Source: Piscicola geometra
Lineage: Eukaryota; Annelida; Clitellata; Hirudinida; Piscicolidae
DNA length: 64,000 nt
NCBI GenBank assembly: GCA_943735955.1
Contig: OX030966.1
Coordinates: forward strand, 6,393,893 to 6,457,892
Direction: 5' to 3'
How positions within the stretch are numbered: the stretch's first letter is position 1; each line of letters opens with the position of its first letter. Below the pieces are notes generated by a model. It was not told where the DNA came from, ran no database searches, and saw only the letters and a program-made list of their open reading frames with translations. Positions 32,845 to 46,052 of the stretch are shown in pieces. The translations under genes and the position numbers were made by a program.

Positions 32845-33072
32845 ACTCACCCACCCACTCACTCACTCATTCACCCACTCACTCACTTTCTCACTCACTC
32901 ATTCACCCACCCACTCACTCACTCACTCACCCCCCCAACCACTCACTCACCCACTCACTCACTCACTCATTCACCCACTCACTCACTCACTCACTCACCC
33001 ACTCACTCACCCACCCACTCACTCACTCACTCATTCACCCACTCACTCACTCACTCACCCACTCACTCACAG
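32845..33072. repeat. (ACTC)n tetranucleotide-rich minisatellite
   Basis: Repeated CACTCACTCACC units over about 230 bp; the Thr/His/Ser/Leu open frames across it are repeat artefacts. Confidence 0.9.
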
Positions 33073-33855
33073 CAGCAGCAACATGGCACAAGCAATTAAT
33101 CACACTCCTTTGACAAGCGAACATTTAGCGACCGGTGCGCTAGCCATTCCACTCTTGCACTTCTCGATCGTCCTTCCTCCCATCGAACCATCCTGTGCTA
33201 GAAACTTTCCATTCAGTAGTTTTAAAACAAGCCAAACCTTTCCGTGTAACTAAAAACTATTCATCTTTTTTGGGACCACTTTTTTAGCCACTTGGACACA
33301 CATCAGATAACCAATCGAACATCCACCAGCCCTACATCCTTTCTCCAATCCATCTCTCTCTCCATTCCACCACATACTGTGATCCTCATCCCACTACTTC
33401 TCGATTCCCCAACCATCCCATTGTTCTTCATCCTCCCTGCTTCCCTCCATCCCTCATCCGACCTTCTTCTCTCCATCCATCCATTCATCCTCCTTCAATC
33501 CTCTCTCCCTCCATCCCACCACCCACTCCCTCACTAATGGCATTCTCCGAAAGTTGATGCAGAGGTTGATAATTGAGATTAGGAACTTCATTATCGACCT
33601 TCCTCCATCACAGTCAACAAAGCATCCACCGATATATCCATCTATGCATTCTTTCATTTTTTTTATCCTTTGCATTCATTCATCCATCTTTTTAAATAAT
33701 TTCTTCATCTGTCTATCCATTTATCCATTTGTACGTCCATCCATCCACTTCATTTAAACACATGCACACGGAGTGGATTCTTCAATGCAAATGTCCAAGA
33801 ACTGCATAGAAAGTTGAATGGCGTCCATCATCCTTCTCTTCTTCATCATCAGTGC

Positions 33856-34088
33856 ACACACACACATACAAACACACACACGCATACATACAAACACACG
33901 CACACATACAAACACACGCACACATAAAAACACACACACACATGTATACACACACACAACATACAAACACACACACACATGTATACACACACACAACATA
34001 CAAACACACACACACATACACACAACACACAAACACACACACACACAAACACACACATACAATCACACACACACAAACACACACACAA
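33856..34088. repeat. CA-rich compound microsatellite
   Basis: ACACAC runs interrupted by ATACAAA and ATGTATAC motifs, including a duplicated unit of about 45 bp (33940-34020). Confidence 0.9.
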
Positions 34089-36028
34089 GGTGACGCGCAA
34101 TTGACACATGACCAACCAATTCCCACGAGATATGGAATGTCAAGAGACTCTCCAATGGACCAATGGGAATTGAGAATACCTCATGAATATTTAATGAGGC
34201 CATTTCACAACCAGTAATAATCACTCTCTGGGCGCTTTCTGGAAAGTCTGCAAGTTTATGAAGACCATTCGAGATGATGGAGGCTGTATTAGTTCGATAA
34301 TTGAAAATAATTCATAGAAAATACTAGTTTTTAAATTATAAAAATTCAAATTCAAACAATTTATAAGAAAATATTTCAACAATTATAAATAAGTGTGAAA
34401 AATTATTTATTTAACCTATATTTTAATCTTAAAAACAAACAATCCATGATGAAATTTAATTTATTCATATTATTACCATCAAAGCTATGAGTATCAATAT
34501 TGATCAAAGTCATGAATATTTAAAAGATTTACACTTATGTGGACTTTAAGTGGAACATTGAAAGTCGTGTTTGCTTAAGTGCGCAGTGAGATGGAGTGTT
34601 ATGTTGAAGAAACGGTCCTCTTCTACAAACTCTCATCTCTAGTAACCTCACTGAATATCCCCGTGCTTGTTTATCCCTGAGCTCTCGCACTTTTCCGAAC
34701 CTAATTGTTTTATTAAGTATATTCAGTCTAAATGTTTTTTAATAATCTTTGACTAAAGAATTGTTTTATATATTATTTAATCGATTAGTAAAAATAATTC
34801 TTTAATAACATTACATTTTTTTTATGAATTAAACTTTCTTCATTTCGGAAAAGGTCGAAAGGGATATCCGAGTTCGGGGATATACGGATGGTGTTTGATA
34901 CTTTTGTAGAAGAGAACCAATGAAACTTCAGTGGCAATTTAAAATTACATTTAACAAAATTTTATTTTTGGATAAAATAAAATAAAAATTCATTTTTATT
35001 TATATTACAATTTATACAAGATTGTTGATGATAATCTATAATTATAGTATCTCATAGCATGATTAATTTTATACAAATAGTTATTTTGGAATAAAAAATG
35101 CAACGTTGTGCGGTAGATAATTAAATGGAAGTCTCGGTGATTTTTAGTGTCTTTGACGTGTGCTGCAATGAAGAACGCTGAGATTTAAGAGGATTACATT
35201 GTTGTAAAGAAGTATGAAAAAATCGATGAATCAAAAATATTATGAGTTATTTAAATTGCGTATTTAAATAATATAACAATTTTAACTACTTTTTTTAAAG
35301 TTAAAAAAAGTAAAACTTAAAAATTATGTACAAACAAATCTTTTTTGTCAATTATTACTTAAAATCATCCCAAAACCAAAGAAGTATAATCATGACTGAA
35401 AATAGAGATGTACAAAATTCACTAGGACACAACTGTATTGACATTTTAGTACATTAAGGATTACAATAAAAAGTAGAGACATCTGTTGAACAAATATAAA
35501 TAATTATTAAAGATAAGTTAATTGTACGGATGGAAGATCTCAGTCCGAGTAGTGCATTGATTAATGAGAGAATCAATAAAACACAGTGTATGAACGTGCA
35601 AATAGACATACACGATTACACCAACATACACACGCACGCACACATACACATACACACGCACGAACACATACAAAGCAGGTGATATGATTAGAAGATTGTA
35701 GGTAAATTCACACAATAGTGATGACTATTTTTATGTCTAATAAATGGTTGCATGTGTGAATGAATGTGTATATGTGTGAATGTATGTGTTAAAAAGTTTA
35801 TTCCACATAAAACACACACACGCATAAACAGACACGCACAACACACACACAAAGCACATGAAGCAAATTTGTAGAGTCACATCTATACTCGTAATCAGTC
35901 CCATCAACCCCAGCCCTCCCATCTCCTATCCTCCCAACCCCATCCTCCTAACCCTCCCATCCCTCATCCTCCCAACCCTCCCATCCCTCATCCTCCCAAC
36001 CCACCCCCCTTTATCCTCCCACCCCCCT

Positions 36029-39000
36029 TCAATACAGCAGTATCTTCTTGACGATACTCTTCCTACAGATGGGACACTCGAGCATCTGATCACCGCACAT
36101 TTGACAGGTGCCATGGCCGCACAAGAAGATCATGTTCTTGGTGCGGTCCATGCACACTGGACAACTCGTCTGTGGGTGAGAGGTTTGGGTTGGGTGTGGT
36201 ATGTGGGGGGTGGGAGGTGGAGAAGAGAGGAGAAGAGGGATGTGGGTGCAAAAAAGGAATGGAAGAAGGGAAAGAGAAGTGGGAAAGAAAAGGGAGGGAG
36301 GAAATGTAGGGAAGGGGTGAGAGCATGATGAGAGGGAATGTGAACACCACAAACCACCATTAAGCACCCCCACACTTCCCTTCAACACCATACCTGGTCT
36401 TTGATATCCTGCAGTTGTTGCTGCAACTTCTGGACATCTGTCACCAAAGATGACGTATAATGGCGGCCATTGTTCAAAACGAAATGGCAGCCGTCTTCCG
36501 GCAGGGGAGCGGCAGGATTGGTGGAAGAAATAGCGGGCATGAGCGATGAAATGGTGTTGGAGGCGAAGAGGCAACCCATGTTTTCGGTGTAGAGTTTGTC
36601 GTTGGTGAAGTGTCGTAACATGTTGTTGTTGCTGGGCGTGGGTGGGATGGTGTTGTTGAGGTTGTTTTTCGGATTGTTGTTGTTGTTGGGCGTGGGTGAG
36701 ATTTTGTTGTTATCAGTGTTGTTGTGGTTGTTGTTAGCGGTGTTGATGAATAGTAAATGTTGATTTTGGTTTGAAAGTGACGTGTTGTAGCTGTTGTTGT
36801 AGATGTTGTTATTGTTGTTGTTAAAAATGGAAGTTGTCGTTTTGTTTGGTATGTCATTGTTGTGAATGTTGTTCTCGTTGTCGTTGTTGTTGAGTTGTTT
36901 CTCTTGTTCGTTGTTGCTTGATATAACATAGTTTTCTGGTTTAAAAAATGAATATTGAATAAGTTTATAATGAACTGCAACTAACAACAACGTCAACAAA
37001 CAACCATAGCACCAAACACAACAACAACCAAAAAAACACGGACCAACAAAGCCACACAACAAAACCACACAACACGCACCAAGAACACCACAGCAGGAAG
37101 CCAATGGCAACATCTTCTCGATTTGCGACTTGCACTGCACACACTTCTTCATCAAGGGACCACAGCCTGTGGTGGTGTAAGTGGTGGTGTGGTGAGTCCT
37201 GGTGGTAGTCGATCTATCCACCCCCTACCCACCAATCCACCCAATTCACCCGCTTATCCATCACCCACTTACTTATCTACTTATTCAACCACCCAACTGC
37301 ACACACCCACCCACTTACTTACCTGCACACACCCACACACTAACCCACCTGCAAAACACATCCACCCCCCAATCCACCCACCTGCACACACACACATGTG
37401 ACCACAGGGTTTCGAGAGCATGCAGGATTTCTTGTAAGAACACACCATACATGCTTCAATCTGTCATTGGTTCAACGCTTGATTACTATATATTTATTTG
37501 TTCATAACCTTGTGGTCTTGAAACTCCTTCGGGTTTACGCCACTTCCCAAAAAGTCACCCTACTACACTCTATCCCACCCCTCCCCCTCATGCATCTTCC
37601 CTCCATCCTATCCCCTCCACACCATCTACCACCCCCTCCTCACCTTACTCCGTCCAATCACAGCTTCCCGACACAGCAAGCACTGCTCCACATCAGGGGC
37701 GCAAGCGGCACAAGCCACCACGTGACCACACCCGTCGAACAGCACGCCCCTCCCCTCCTTGCCACACACCATGCACAACCACTCATTAACAACACCATTC
37801 ATAGTCGTGGTAGTGGTGGTGGTGGTTGGGGTTGTGCTTAATTGTGTGGTAGTCGATGGTGTACTTGATAGTGGGGTGGTTGATGATGTAGTGGTTGATG
37901 GTGAGGGTTCAATGCTGGAAGGATGAAGTGTTGATGGTGTGGTGGTGGTGGCGGCATCGGGGTGGTCTTGAGAACTGCAATGGTGAATGCTTGGTGTCAG
38001 CTATTGAATTCTTCGGTGAATATAATACGTCATTCAGTTGATGAAATGGTATATTAAACAATTAAAAAAACGATACCATAAAACTAAATAATAATAAAAT
38101 AAAGAAATAGGTCTTTTTAAATGTTTTTAACCCAAAAAATAAAAAGCACGAAAGCACCATCCATAAAGAACCCCCCCCCACTTAAAACTTCAACCATCCC
38201 CTGACTTGGGTCTATCCTTATAGCACTTGGTGAGGGCCTTGCAGAGATTGGGGTCGGGGCAGAGGTCAATGGGCGACTGACCTTTCTTGTTCTTCAAGGT
38301 CAAGTGGGCTCCGTTGGCGGCAAGGAAGCACGCTATCGAGGCGCTTGATTTTTTATCTGCACTCGAGGTGCCCAGGCCCATCAGGAGCTGGTGGGGGTTG
38401 GTGGTGGGTTGATGGGAGGGGTTGGTGGGTTGATGGGAGGGGTTGATGGGAGGGTGCGTTGATGGAGTGGGAAGAGGGGGTTGATAAAAAGTGATTGATG
38501 GGTATTAGTGTACGTTTTTTCTAAACAAAATTCTCAGACAAAAAACGTCAACTTCCATTGGCTTAAAAAAAATCCCTAATCCAATATTCCCTGTAACCAT
38601 CCATCCCCAACCCATCCCCCCAATCAACAACCTTATTGATATCCTGCGTGTTGTGCAGTTGTCTGAGTTGTGAGAGGGTGTGGTGGCGAAGGGCCTCGTG
38701 CAGGGCGGTGTCACCATCCTTGTCGCCAATGTTCACGTCACAGCCCTCCCTCACCAGCAACTGTGTACGTGGCGGGGTGGAAGGTTGTCGATGGTGGAGA
38801 GAAGTTGAGGGTGCTGAGAGGGGATGGCATGTGGAAAATGTGGAAGGTGAAAAATGGAAGATGAAGGAGGAGTGTGGGTGGTAGAAGGTTATGGTTGGTG
38901 AGAGAGTTGCAGAAAGGAGCTGGGCTGGTGCAGAAAGATCCCTTACTAGCCCCCTCCTCTCCTCCCCAACCCTCCTACAACCCACCCTGATTATTTCAAT

Positions 39001-39073
39001 ATGTTGCCTCTCAACCGCCAGATGTAGTGCTGTTTGCAGGTTGTTGTTCTGTACGTTCAAGTCTGCGTGCCCC

Positions 39074-39149
<76 letters not shown>

Positions 39150-42100
39150 CAAATGATGATGACGATCATAAAAATAATAATGGTGATATTGATCATTTTA
39201 ATGATACTAATTGTGACGATGATAATGATCATGATCATGATAACGATAATGACGCTAATAATACATACACACACAGACATACACAGAAACAAACAAACAC
39301 ACACCCAGACATACATACACACAAACACACACACACACACACCCAGCCACCTGCTGGACGACCAGTTCGGCCACTTCGACGTGGTTGTTGAGGGCGGCGA
39401 GGTGGAGGGCGGTGTAGCCGTCGTCCTTCTTCTCGTCCACCAACCAGCGACGAGAAAGCTTCGAGAGGAGGGCCCGCATGGCCCTGTGGATGGGTGGGTG
39501 TGGTAGGGTGGGTGTGGGTGGGTGGGTGGGTGGATGTGGTAGGGTGGGTGTGGTAGGGTGGGTGGTAGGATGGGTGGTAGGATGGGTGTGGGTGTGGTAG
39601 GGTGGGTGGGTGGGAGGGTGGGTGTGGGTGGTAGGATGTGGGTGGGTGGGTGGGTGTGGTAGGGTGGGTGGGTGGGTGTGGTAGGATGGGTGTGGTAGGA
39701 TGGGTGTGGTAGGGTGGGTGTGGTAGGGTGGGTGTGGTAGGGTGTGGGTGTGGTAGGGTGGGTGGGTGGGTAGTAGGGTGGGTGGTAGGGTGGGTGTGGG
39801 TGTAGTAGGGTGGGTGTGGTAGGGTGGGTGTGGTAGAGTGCGTGGGTGTGGTAGGATGGGTGTGGTAGGGTGGATGGGTGTGGTAGGGTGTGGGTGTGGT
39901 AGGGTGGATGGGTGTGGTAGGGTGTGGTAGGGTGGATGGGTGTGGTAGGGTGGGTGGGTGTGGTAGGGTGGGTGTGGGTGGTAGGGTGGGTGTGGGTGGT
40001 AGGGTGGGTGTGGGTGGTAGGTAGATTGGATAGGATGGAGGAAGGATGATAGGCTAAGTGAAATGGGATGGGATGGTGGGAAGAGATAAATAATAATATT
40101 TCAAAAATGGAAAAATTTACAACATCGACTGACCCTCAAACAATCCTTCCATCCCTAACCCACCTACCCAGGGTTTCCACGCAGAGCGGCATAGTGGAGG
40201 GCGTTGAAGCCATTCTTGTTGATGACGTTCATGTCGGCTGCCTGGTTCAGCAGCATCAGGAGGATGTCGTCTCGCTTCTTGCTGATGGTGTCGTGCAGGG
40301 GGGTGTCACCTTCGGAGTCCTGGGGGGGGGGGTGGAAGGAGGAGGAATCAAAGGGTGAAGGAAGGAAGAGGGGGAGAAATGGGAGTGAGAGGGTTGGTCG
40401 GAGAGATGGTGGGTAGAGAGATGGTAAGTAGAAGGCAGAGATGATGGATGCAGGCACCTGGAGACTTGGATGGCACGACAACTCCAGCAGCACCCTCACA
40501 ACCCCAATGTGGCCCTTGTTGACCCCTGTTGGGCAGCGTGGAAAAGTGGATGAGAGCATACGTGTGAAAAATCCATCTTTCCCCGATCCATCTGTCATCT
40601 ACTCTCTACCTCTCCCCCTATCCACCGTATTTTTTCCCTATCACCCAATATACTTTTTTCCCTTCCCCATCCACTCGATCCACCCATCCCCCACCTTCCA
40701 CCCAATCCACCCATCCCCCACCCAATCCACCCACCCCCCACCCAATCCACCCATCCCCCACCTTCCACCCATCCCCCACCCAACCCACTCAATCCACCCA
40801 TCCCCCAACCAACCAACCAACCAATATGCAGGGGTGTTTGTCTCCTTTTATTCCTGGCGTTCAGGTCGGCTCCCCCCCTGTGCAGCAGTCGAATCACCTC
40901 CGGCTCGTCCCCGAAGGCTGCATGGTGAACTGCCCTGTCGCCATCTTTGTCCTTCGGGTGGGTGGATGGGTGGGTGGGTAGCTTGGGGGCTTGTGGAGAA
41001 AGGTGGGTGATTGGTGGATGGTAGGGGCCTGATTGTTGGGGTGGGAGAGAGGGTGGTTGGTGAAAGAAAGGGGTTGTTTATAGTAGAGGGAAGTAATGGT
41101 TAATGAGGGGAAAGGTTAGTGGGAGGGATAACTGATGGCATGTATGAAATGGATAACACTGAATAATGGGATTTTATAATTTATTCAGACCACACGCACC
41201 ACACCCTTAACACCACCACACGCACCACATCCTTAACATCCCCTACCCACCCACCACACCCACCCACCTCAATCTCCACATCAACATTCCACTTCAGGAG
41301 CACCTTGACAATCTCCACGTGACCATTCTGGGAAGCCGCCTGCAGCGCAGTGTGACCCGCAAACACCCCGTTAACCTTGCATTTAAAAAGAGGATCATTA
41401 TCATCGTCGTCATCATCGTCATCATCATCATCCCACACCATCCCATAATATAATAAAAAAATAAAAATAAATAATGCGTATTTATAATGCGCCAAAGCAT
41501 GCAACTGAGGCGCCACTCACACAACATAAGTCGTGAAACACCGCGTCATATACACTAGGTATATGATAGCACACGGTTGGCTGAACAGGGATTCGAACTG
41601 GCGACATTTAAGTTGCAGGTCCAACGACTTACTATCTAAGCCAACCCGCTCGCCAAAAAACCCACAACCACTCCATTCCTCCCCCACACCAACCTACACC
41701 TCCACTCCATTCCACCCCACCACCTCAAATCATCGAACTACCCCACACAAGCACCCGCCCCCCCCCCCATCCCACCCCATCCCATCCCCATCATCCTCCC
41801 TACATCGACATCGGGCTGTTGGAAGATCTCCTCGACCCTCTGGGCGTCACCATTGGCTGCCGCCTTGACCACCTCCTCGCTCACATCGCCGCTGATTTGA
41901 GTCTCGAAGAGTTTCTTCAACAGGACTGAGAGGCGCTCTGATGGGGGTGGTGGTGTCAAGGATGGGGATGGTGGGGATGATGGAAGGGTGGTGGTAGTAG
42001 TAGTGGTGGTGATGATGATGGAAGGGTGGTGGTAATAGTAGTGGTGGTGATGATGAGGATGATGTTGATGACGATGGAAATGGTGATTAGTTTGATAACG

Positions 42101-42544
42101 ATAACGGTGTGGTGATGATGACTATAGTGACAATGATGATGATGATGATGACACCCCCTACCCCAATCCAATCCAACCCTCCACCTCCACCCACCCACCC
42201 ACGCACCACCACTCTGACTGGGCACATTGGCTCCATCGGGCAGCACGACCCTGGCCACCGCATGAGGGTTGTACGTCCATGAAGTGCCACATATGTCCAC
42301 CTGTGTGTTTGTCGGGGGTGGTGGTGGTGGTGGTGATGATGGTGATAGTAATGATGGTGATGATAGTGGTAGTGATGATGTTTTGGTTAAGACGGTGGTT
42401 TTTAAATAAATTAATTGTATTTAAAAAGTGTTTAAACAATTAAAAACTGCTAGTAAAAAAGGGAGAATTCTAAGACTCACCTTGAGATCTCCATCCTGGT
42501 ACACCTGCTGAATCCTGCCCACCTTGCCTAACGTCTGTGATGAC

Positions 42545-42581
<37 letters not shown>

Positions 42582-45500
42582 ATGATGATGATGACGATGA
42601 TGATAATGACGATGATGATGATGACGGTCATAATGATAATGATGATGATTAGAATGGTGATGATGATGATGTTTATTTAATATAGCGCCAAGACAAGCAA
42701 CTGAGACGCTGTGACATTGTTTTACTTACGCGTGAGTGCTTTTGCATTTGCAATCCATCCATTAATCCTTCCCCCCACCCCACCACGTCATCCACTCCCT
42801 ATCCCCATTCCCGTTCTCTACTCTACTCAACTCACCGTAATCATAACCCCACCACGTCCGTTCCCTTCTCAACCCCCCCCTCCTTCACAAACTCACAGGT
42901 AACATGGCTTCAGCCCATTCTCCATGCCCCCTCTGTAGCGCCCTCACCACCTCCACCCCCTCCACCACCTTCACCAGGTCACCCACGCCATAAGCCACCA
43001 CCCCCCCTCCCTGGCCATCCAATGAGGTCGAGGGTACGGGGTCGCTGATGGGGCTCAGCTTCGTGAGGACTGCTGGGTTGAAAGTCCATCTGGGGGAGGG
43101 TGTGAGTTGAAAAATCTTCTAAAATATTATATCGAACGTTGAAAAATCCTGAGAATCATCTTAACCACTTCCAGTTTAGCTCCAACAACAGCACCACTAA
43201 TAGACTATAGTCGCAAAAAATACTAAATCAACATAAATACAACAACAACAACAAACAGCACTAACTTATTTCCACTGGAGTAGGAGACAACAACGTCATG
43301 ATCTTCATCGATGCCAACCACTGTGCCCGTTGTGCCCAGGCACTGAGGTGGTGTGGTGGTGATTGTGGTGTGGTGTGGTGGTGTGGTGTGGTGGTGTGGT
43401 AGTGAAGTTGTGATATGGTGTGGTGTGGTGTGGTGAGATGTGGTATGATGTGTGCTGAGATGGTTGTAGTGTGGTGAAGTGTGGTGTGGTGTGATGGAAT
43501 AGTGGTTTACTTTTAGTGTGATGAAGTGTACTGAAGTAATAATTTGTTATGGTGTAGTCTACCCCAACCCCCTAACCAACCATCCCACCCCTTCCCTACC
43601 CCCATTCCCTCCCCCCTTCTATCACCACCCCCCCCCCCCCACCTCGAACATCCCATCAGTCCATCCTCCATGGCCATGCTGCAGTGGTTGCACGATTTCT
43701 AGGTCAAGGTCAATGTTCACCTGGTCACCCAACTGCACACTGCCCTCCTTGAGGCGTGAACCTGACCTTTGCTCACCTGGGGAAGGGGGTGGTAGTTTGG
43801 TAGGGGAGTGGGTGGGTGGGTGGGTATGTGTGTGTGGGTGGGTGGGTGTGTGTGTGGGTGGGGGTAAATAGGAGGGAAATGTTTGGGAATTCAAAGAAGA
43901 ATGTAAACTGAAACAAATTGTAGATAATTGTGCGGAGATTTGAATAAACATGAAATGGTGAGTGAGAGGGTGGAAGTGGGAGGGAGTGGGAAGGAACCCA
44001 AGTTGGGCAGATGGTCCCTGTAGAAGGTGCCCCCCTTCGCGTCACTGATGGCCTTCAAGTCTGACTGTGGGTTGGTGATCGCATAACTTATACTATAAAA
44101 TAGAAGATTATTTTTATACTAATTTTGAAATGAAATATTAAAAATTAATGTTGAAAAAATAAAATAATAATTTATTAATTAATCCACCACAAACAAATAT
44201 TTCAAAACGACTATGAATTTCAAAGGCGACTTTTAAATACAAACGGAAGTTACCATGCCCTCGAAGCCGACTCTGTAGAGGTTCTTGGCGCCATTGTCCC
44301 ACACAATGTACACTGCACTGCGTGCACTCAAGGCATTCCAGTCCTGTGTGCCACGGTTGGAGGTTGTGGAGTTATTTGGTTGGGATGGTTAGTTAATGAG
44401 TTGGGTGAGTTAGTGAGTTGGTTGGTTGGATGGTGGGTGAGAATTAAAGAGTATTCAAAATTAATCATGTCAATAAACACGAAAAATCTATCAAACGCAA
44501 TCGAATTTTTCACCCTCTCCCTCCCTTTTCAACCATCTAAAAACCCTCCACTGAAAAATCCCCCCCCCCTCCTCATTTCACTCACCTGTACTTCAAACGC
44601 TTTTCCCCTCCTGCCTGCACCCCCGTCCTGGTCCTCCCACTGCCAGTCCACCCCCCTCACCACCCTCGCGCCAGGGTAAATGCCCCTGCTTGTAACCTTT
44701 TTGCTCTTTCTGCGCGGCTCCACAAAGAATCTTTGAGGGGGGAGTGGGAGGGTGTTAGATGATGATTATGATGATGATGATTATGATGATGATGATTATG
44801 ATGATGATGATTATGATGATGATGATTATGATGATGATGATTATGATGATGATGATTATGATGATGATGATTATGATGATTATGATGATTATGATGATGA
44901 TGATTATGATGATGATGATTATGATGATTATGATGATTATGATGATGATGATTATAATGAGAATAGTTATTATTAAAAACTGCAATTTGTGAGAACAAAG
45001 TAAACTTTTAATCACCGTTCACTTGTGGACGTGTTGATTCGGAAGAAGTGGTGTTTGAGGTTGTGCTTGTCGCCGTGGTAGCAGGCACAGCACAGGTCGT
45101 AGTTGGGGCACACACCACACTTCCAACGGATGCCAGAGATCGGGTCTTGACCACATGAGTCGCACAGTGTGCTGTCGTGGCGTTGGCCTGGTTGTGGTGG
45201 TGGTGTTAGTGGTGATGGTTTTGGTATTGTTGGTGAGAATGCTGAATGGAATAGAAAAATTAATTAAAACATTGCAAATGTAAATGAAATTATTTTTCGA
45301 CAAATAAGTAAGAGGGATTATTGAATGCATATTGAAAAAATATTTTTATAGTATCTACAAAAATAACTTTTAACCAGTAGGGCCACTGTCAAGGATCCTG
45401 AGATCGAAAGTTCTAGAACAGCGATAATTGGCTGCAGTGCCATTATCCCACACGACGACCACCTCTTCTGACGACTCGAAACTCCTCACTGTTCCTACAT

Positions 45501-45747
45501 GACCTTCTCCGCCATCTTGCTTGCCCCACTTCCAGTCTGGTCCCCTGACTACCCGAGCCCCCACCCCTTCAATATAATACTGACTCGAAGGCTTTTTAGA
45601 CTTTTTCCCATTTGCATTGGTCAGATTGTTGTTGGCAATGGCAGGCGGCGATGGGTTTTGATTGTCAGTGCTGGAGTTAGTTGGGAGTTCGAGTGGAGTG
45701 GACGATGGTGCTGATATCAGACCTAGAGACGTCTGAGACAACTCCAT
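36029..45747 (-). CDS. mib1: Mind bomb 1 E3 ubiquitin ligase
   Basis: Twenty-four coding exons on the minus strand, all GT-AG, close in phase to about 1233 aa. Exons: 45375-45747, 45016-45187, 44586-44730, 44254-44343, 43998-44064, 43643-43776, 43266-43342, 42897-43089, 42481-42534, 42207-42300, 41804-41937, 41268-41375, 40822-40951, 40458-40525, 40168-40319, 39351-39483, 38986-39072, 38632-38760, 38206-38387, 37644-37974, 37382-37460, 37080-37166, 36394-36935, 36029-36169. Domain order matches Mib1: MIB/HERC2 domain ([18 protein letters not shown]), ZZ finger ([17 protein letters not shown]), second MIB domain ([18 protein letters not shown]), two REP repeats ([28 protein letters not shown]), eight or so ankyrin repeats, then three RING fingers, the last being [20 protein letters not shown]. 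Mib1 ubiquitinates Delta/Serrate for endocytosis in Notch signalling. The start is ATG 45747; about 65 Ser/Asn/Pro-rich residues precede the first MIB domain. An Asn-rich insert (exon 23) lies before RING3, and a Thr/Ser-rich insert (exon 20) before RING1. Confidence 0.96.
39079..39146. repeat. (GT)n microsatellite at the 3' end of mib1 intron 16
   Basis: Pure GT run; on the mib1 strand it is (AC)n ending 7-8 nt before the exon at 39072. The opposite end of the same intron (about 39300-39345) is (GT)n on the mib1 strand. Confidence 0.95.
39485..40025. repeat. GGTGTGGTAGGGTGGGT minisatellite in mib1 intron 15
   Basis: About 540 bp of degenerate units built from GGGTGTGGTAGGGTGG. On the mib1 strand it is C-rich and runs up to the acceptor of the exon at 39483. 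Confidence 0.9.
41460..41654 (-). repeat. tRNA-derived SINE in a mib1 intron
   Basis: Read on the minus strand from 41654: a tRNA-like head (GGCGAGCGGGTTGGCTTAG, A-box-like TGGCTTAGATAG), a B box (AGTTCGAATCC), a body with CTAGTGTATATGACGCG, and a tail with TTGGCGCATTATAAATA. It matches the core at 1-215. It lies in the intron between mib1 exons 11 and 12, in the same orientation as the gene. Confidence 0.8.
42541..42670. repeat. (GAT)n-rich microsatellite next to the mib1 exon 9 acceptor
   Basis: GATGAC/GATGAT repeats; on the mib1 strand (ATC)n leads directly into the acceptor CATCACAG of exon 9 (42534). Confidence 0.9.
42671..42718 (-). repeat. SINE 3' tail fragment
   Basis: On the minus strand it reads CACAGCGTCTCAGTTGC then TTGGCGCTATATTAAATA, matching the tail of the SINE at 41460-41654. 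It is truncated at the 5' end. Confidence 0.6.
44757..44957. repeat. (GATGATGATGATTAT)n microsatellite in mib1 intron 2
   Basis: About 200 bp of GATGAT and GATTAT units. Asp/Tyr, Met/Ile and His/Asn open frames here are artefacts. Confidence 0.95.
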
Positions 45748-46052
45748 TTGACCCAAATGATTTTATTTTTATTTATATGAAAACCTATACACGAAAAAGT
45801 CATTCAACTATTTTATTTTCAGCCGTAACACGTTTGATCATTTCAATTCATTATAAGAAAAATCCGGCTTTAGTAAATTAAAATATAATAACTTTAAAAA
45901 CCAGTGCGATGGGAATAATTTTATTTAACTTTAAAAATATATTATATAAAGTAGCGCTTCATTTAGTAAAATTATTTTTATTGAAAATAAAAAAAAAGCT
46001 TTTATTTGAATTTTTAAACGAAAAAAACTAACATACTCCTTTCAAGCGCTGG

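Larger units (their letters stand above)
31339..36028. other. 4.7-kb intergenic region, EBF upstream / Mib1 downstream
   Basis: No supported gene. It contains GGAT repeats (31990-32160), CACT/CACC repeats (32845-33072), CATCCATC runs (33350-33530 and 33600-33760), CA-rich repeats (33856-34090 and 35620-35670) and a long AT-rich segment (34260-35520). EBF promoter elements should lie near 31340-31700, but none is obvious. Confidence 0.4.

Noticed and set aside
32671..33253. Thr/His/Ser/Leu-rich plus-strand frames
   Set aside because: Tetranucleotide CACT repeat translated in three frames; no splice or start evidence.
41584..41654. Functional tRNA gene
   Set aside because: A-box and B-box-like motifs are present, but the cloverleaf stems do not pair well and the sequence continues into a SINE body and tail shared with other copies.
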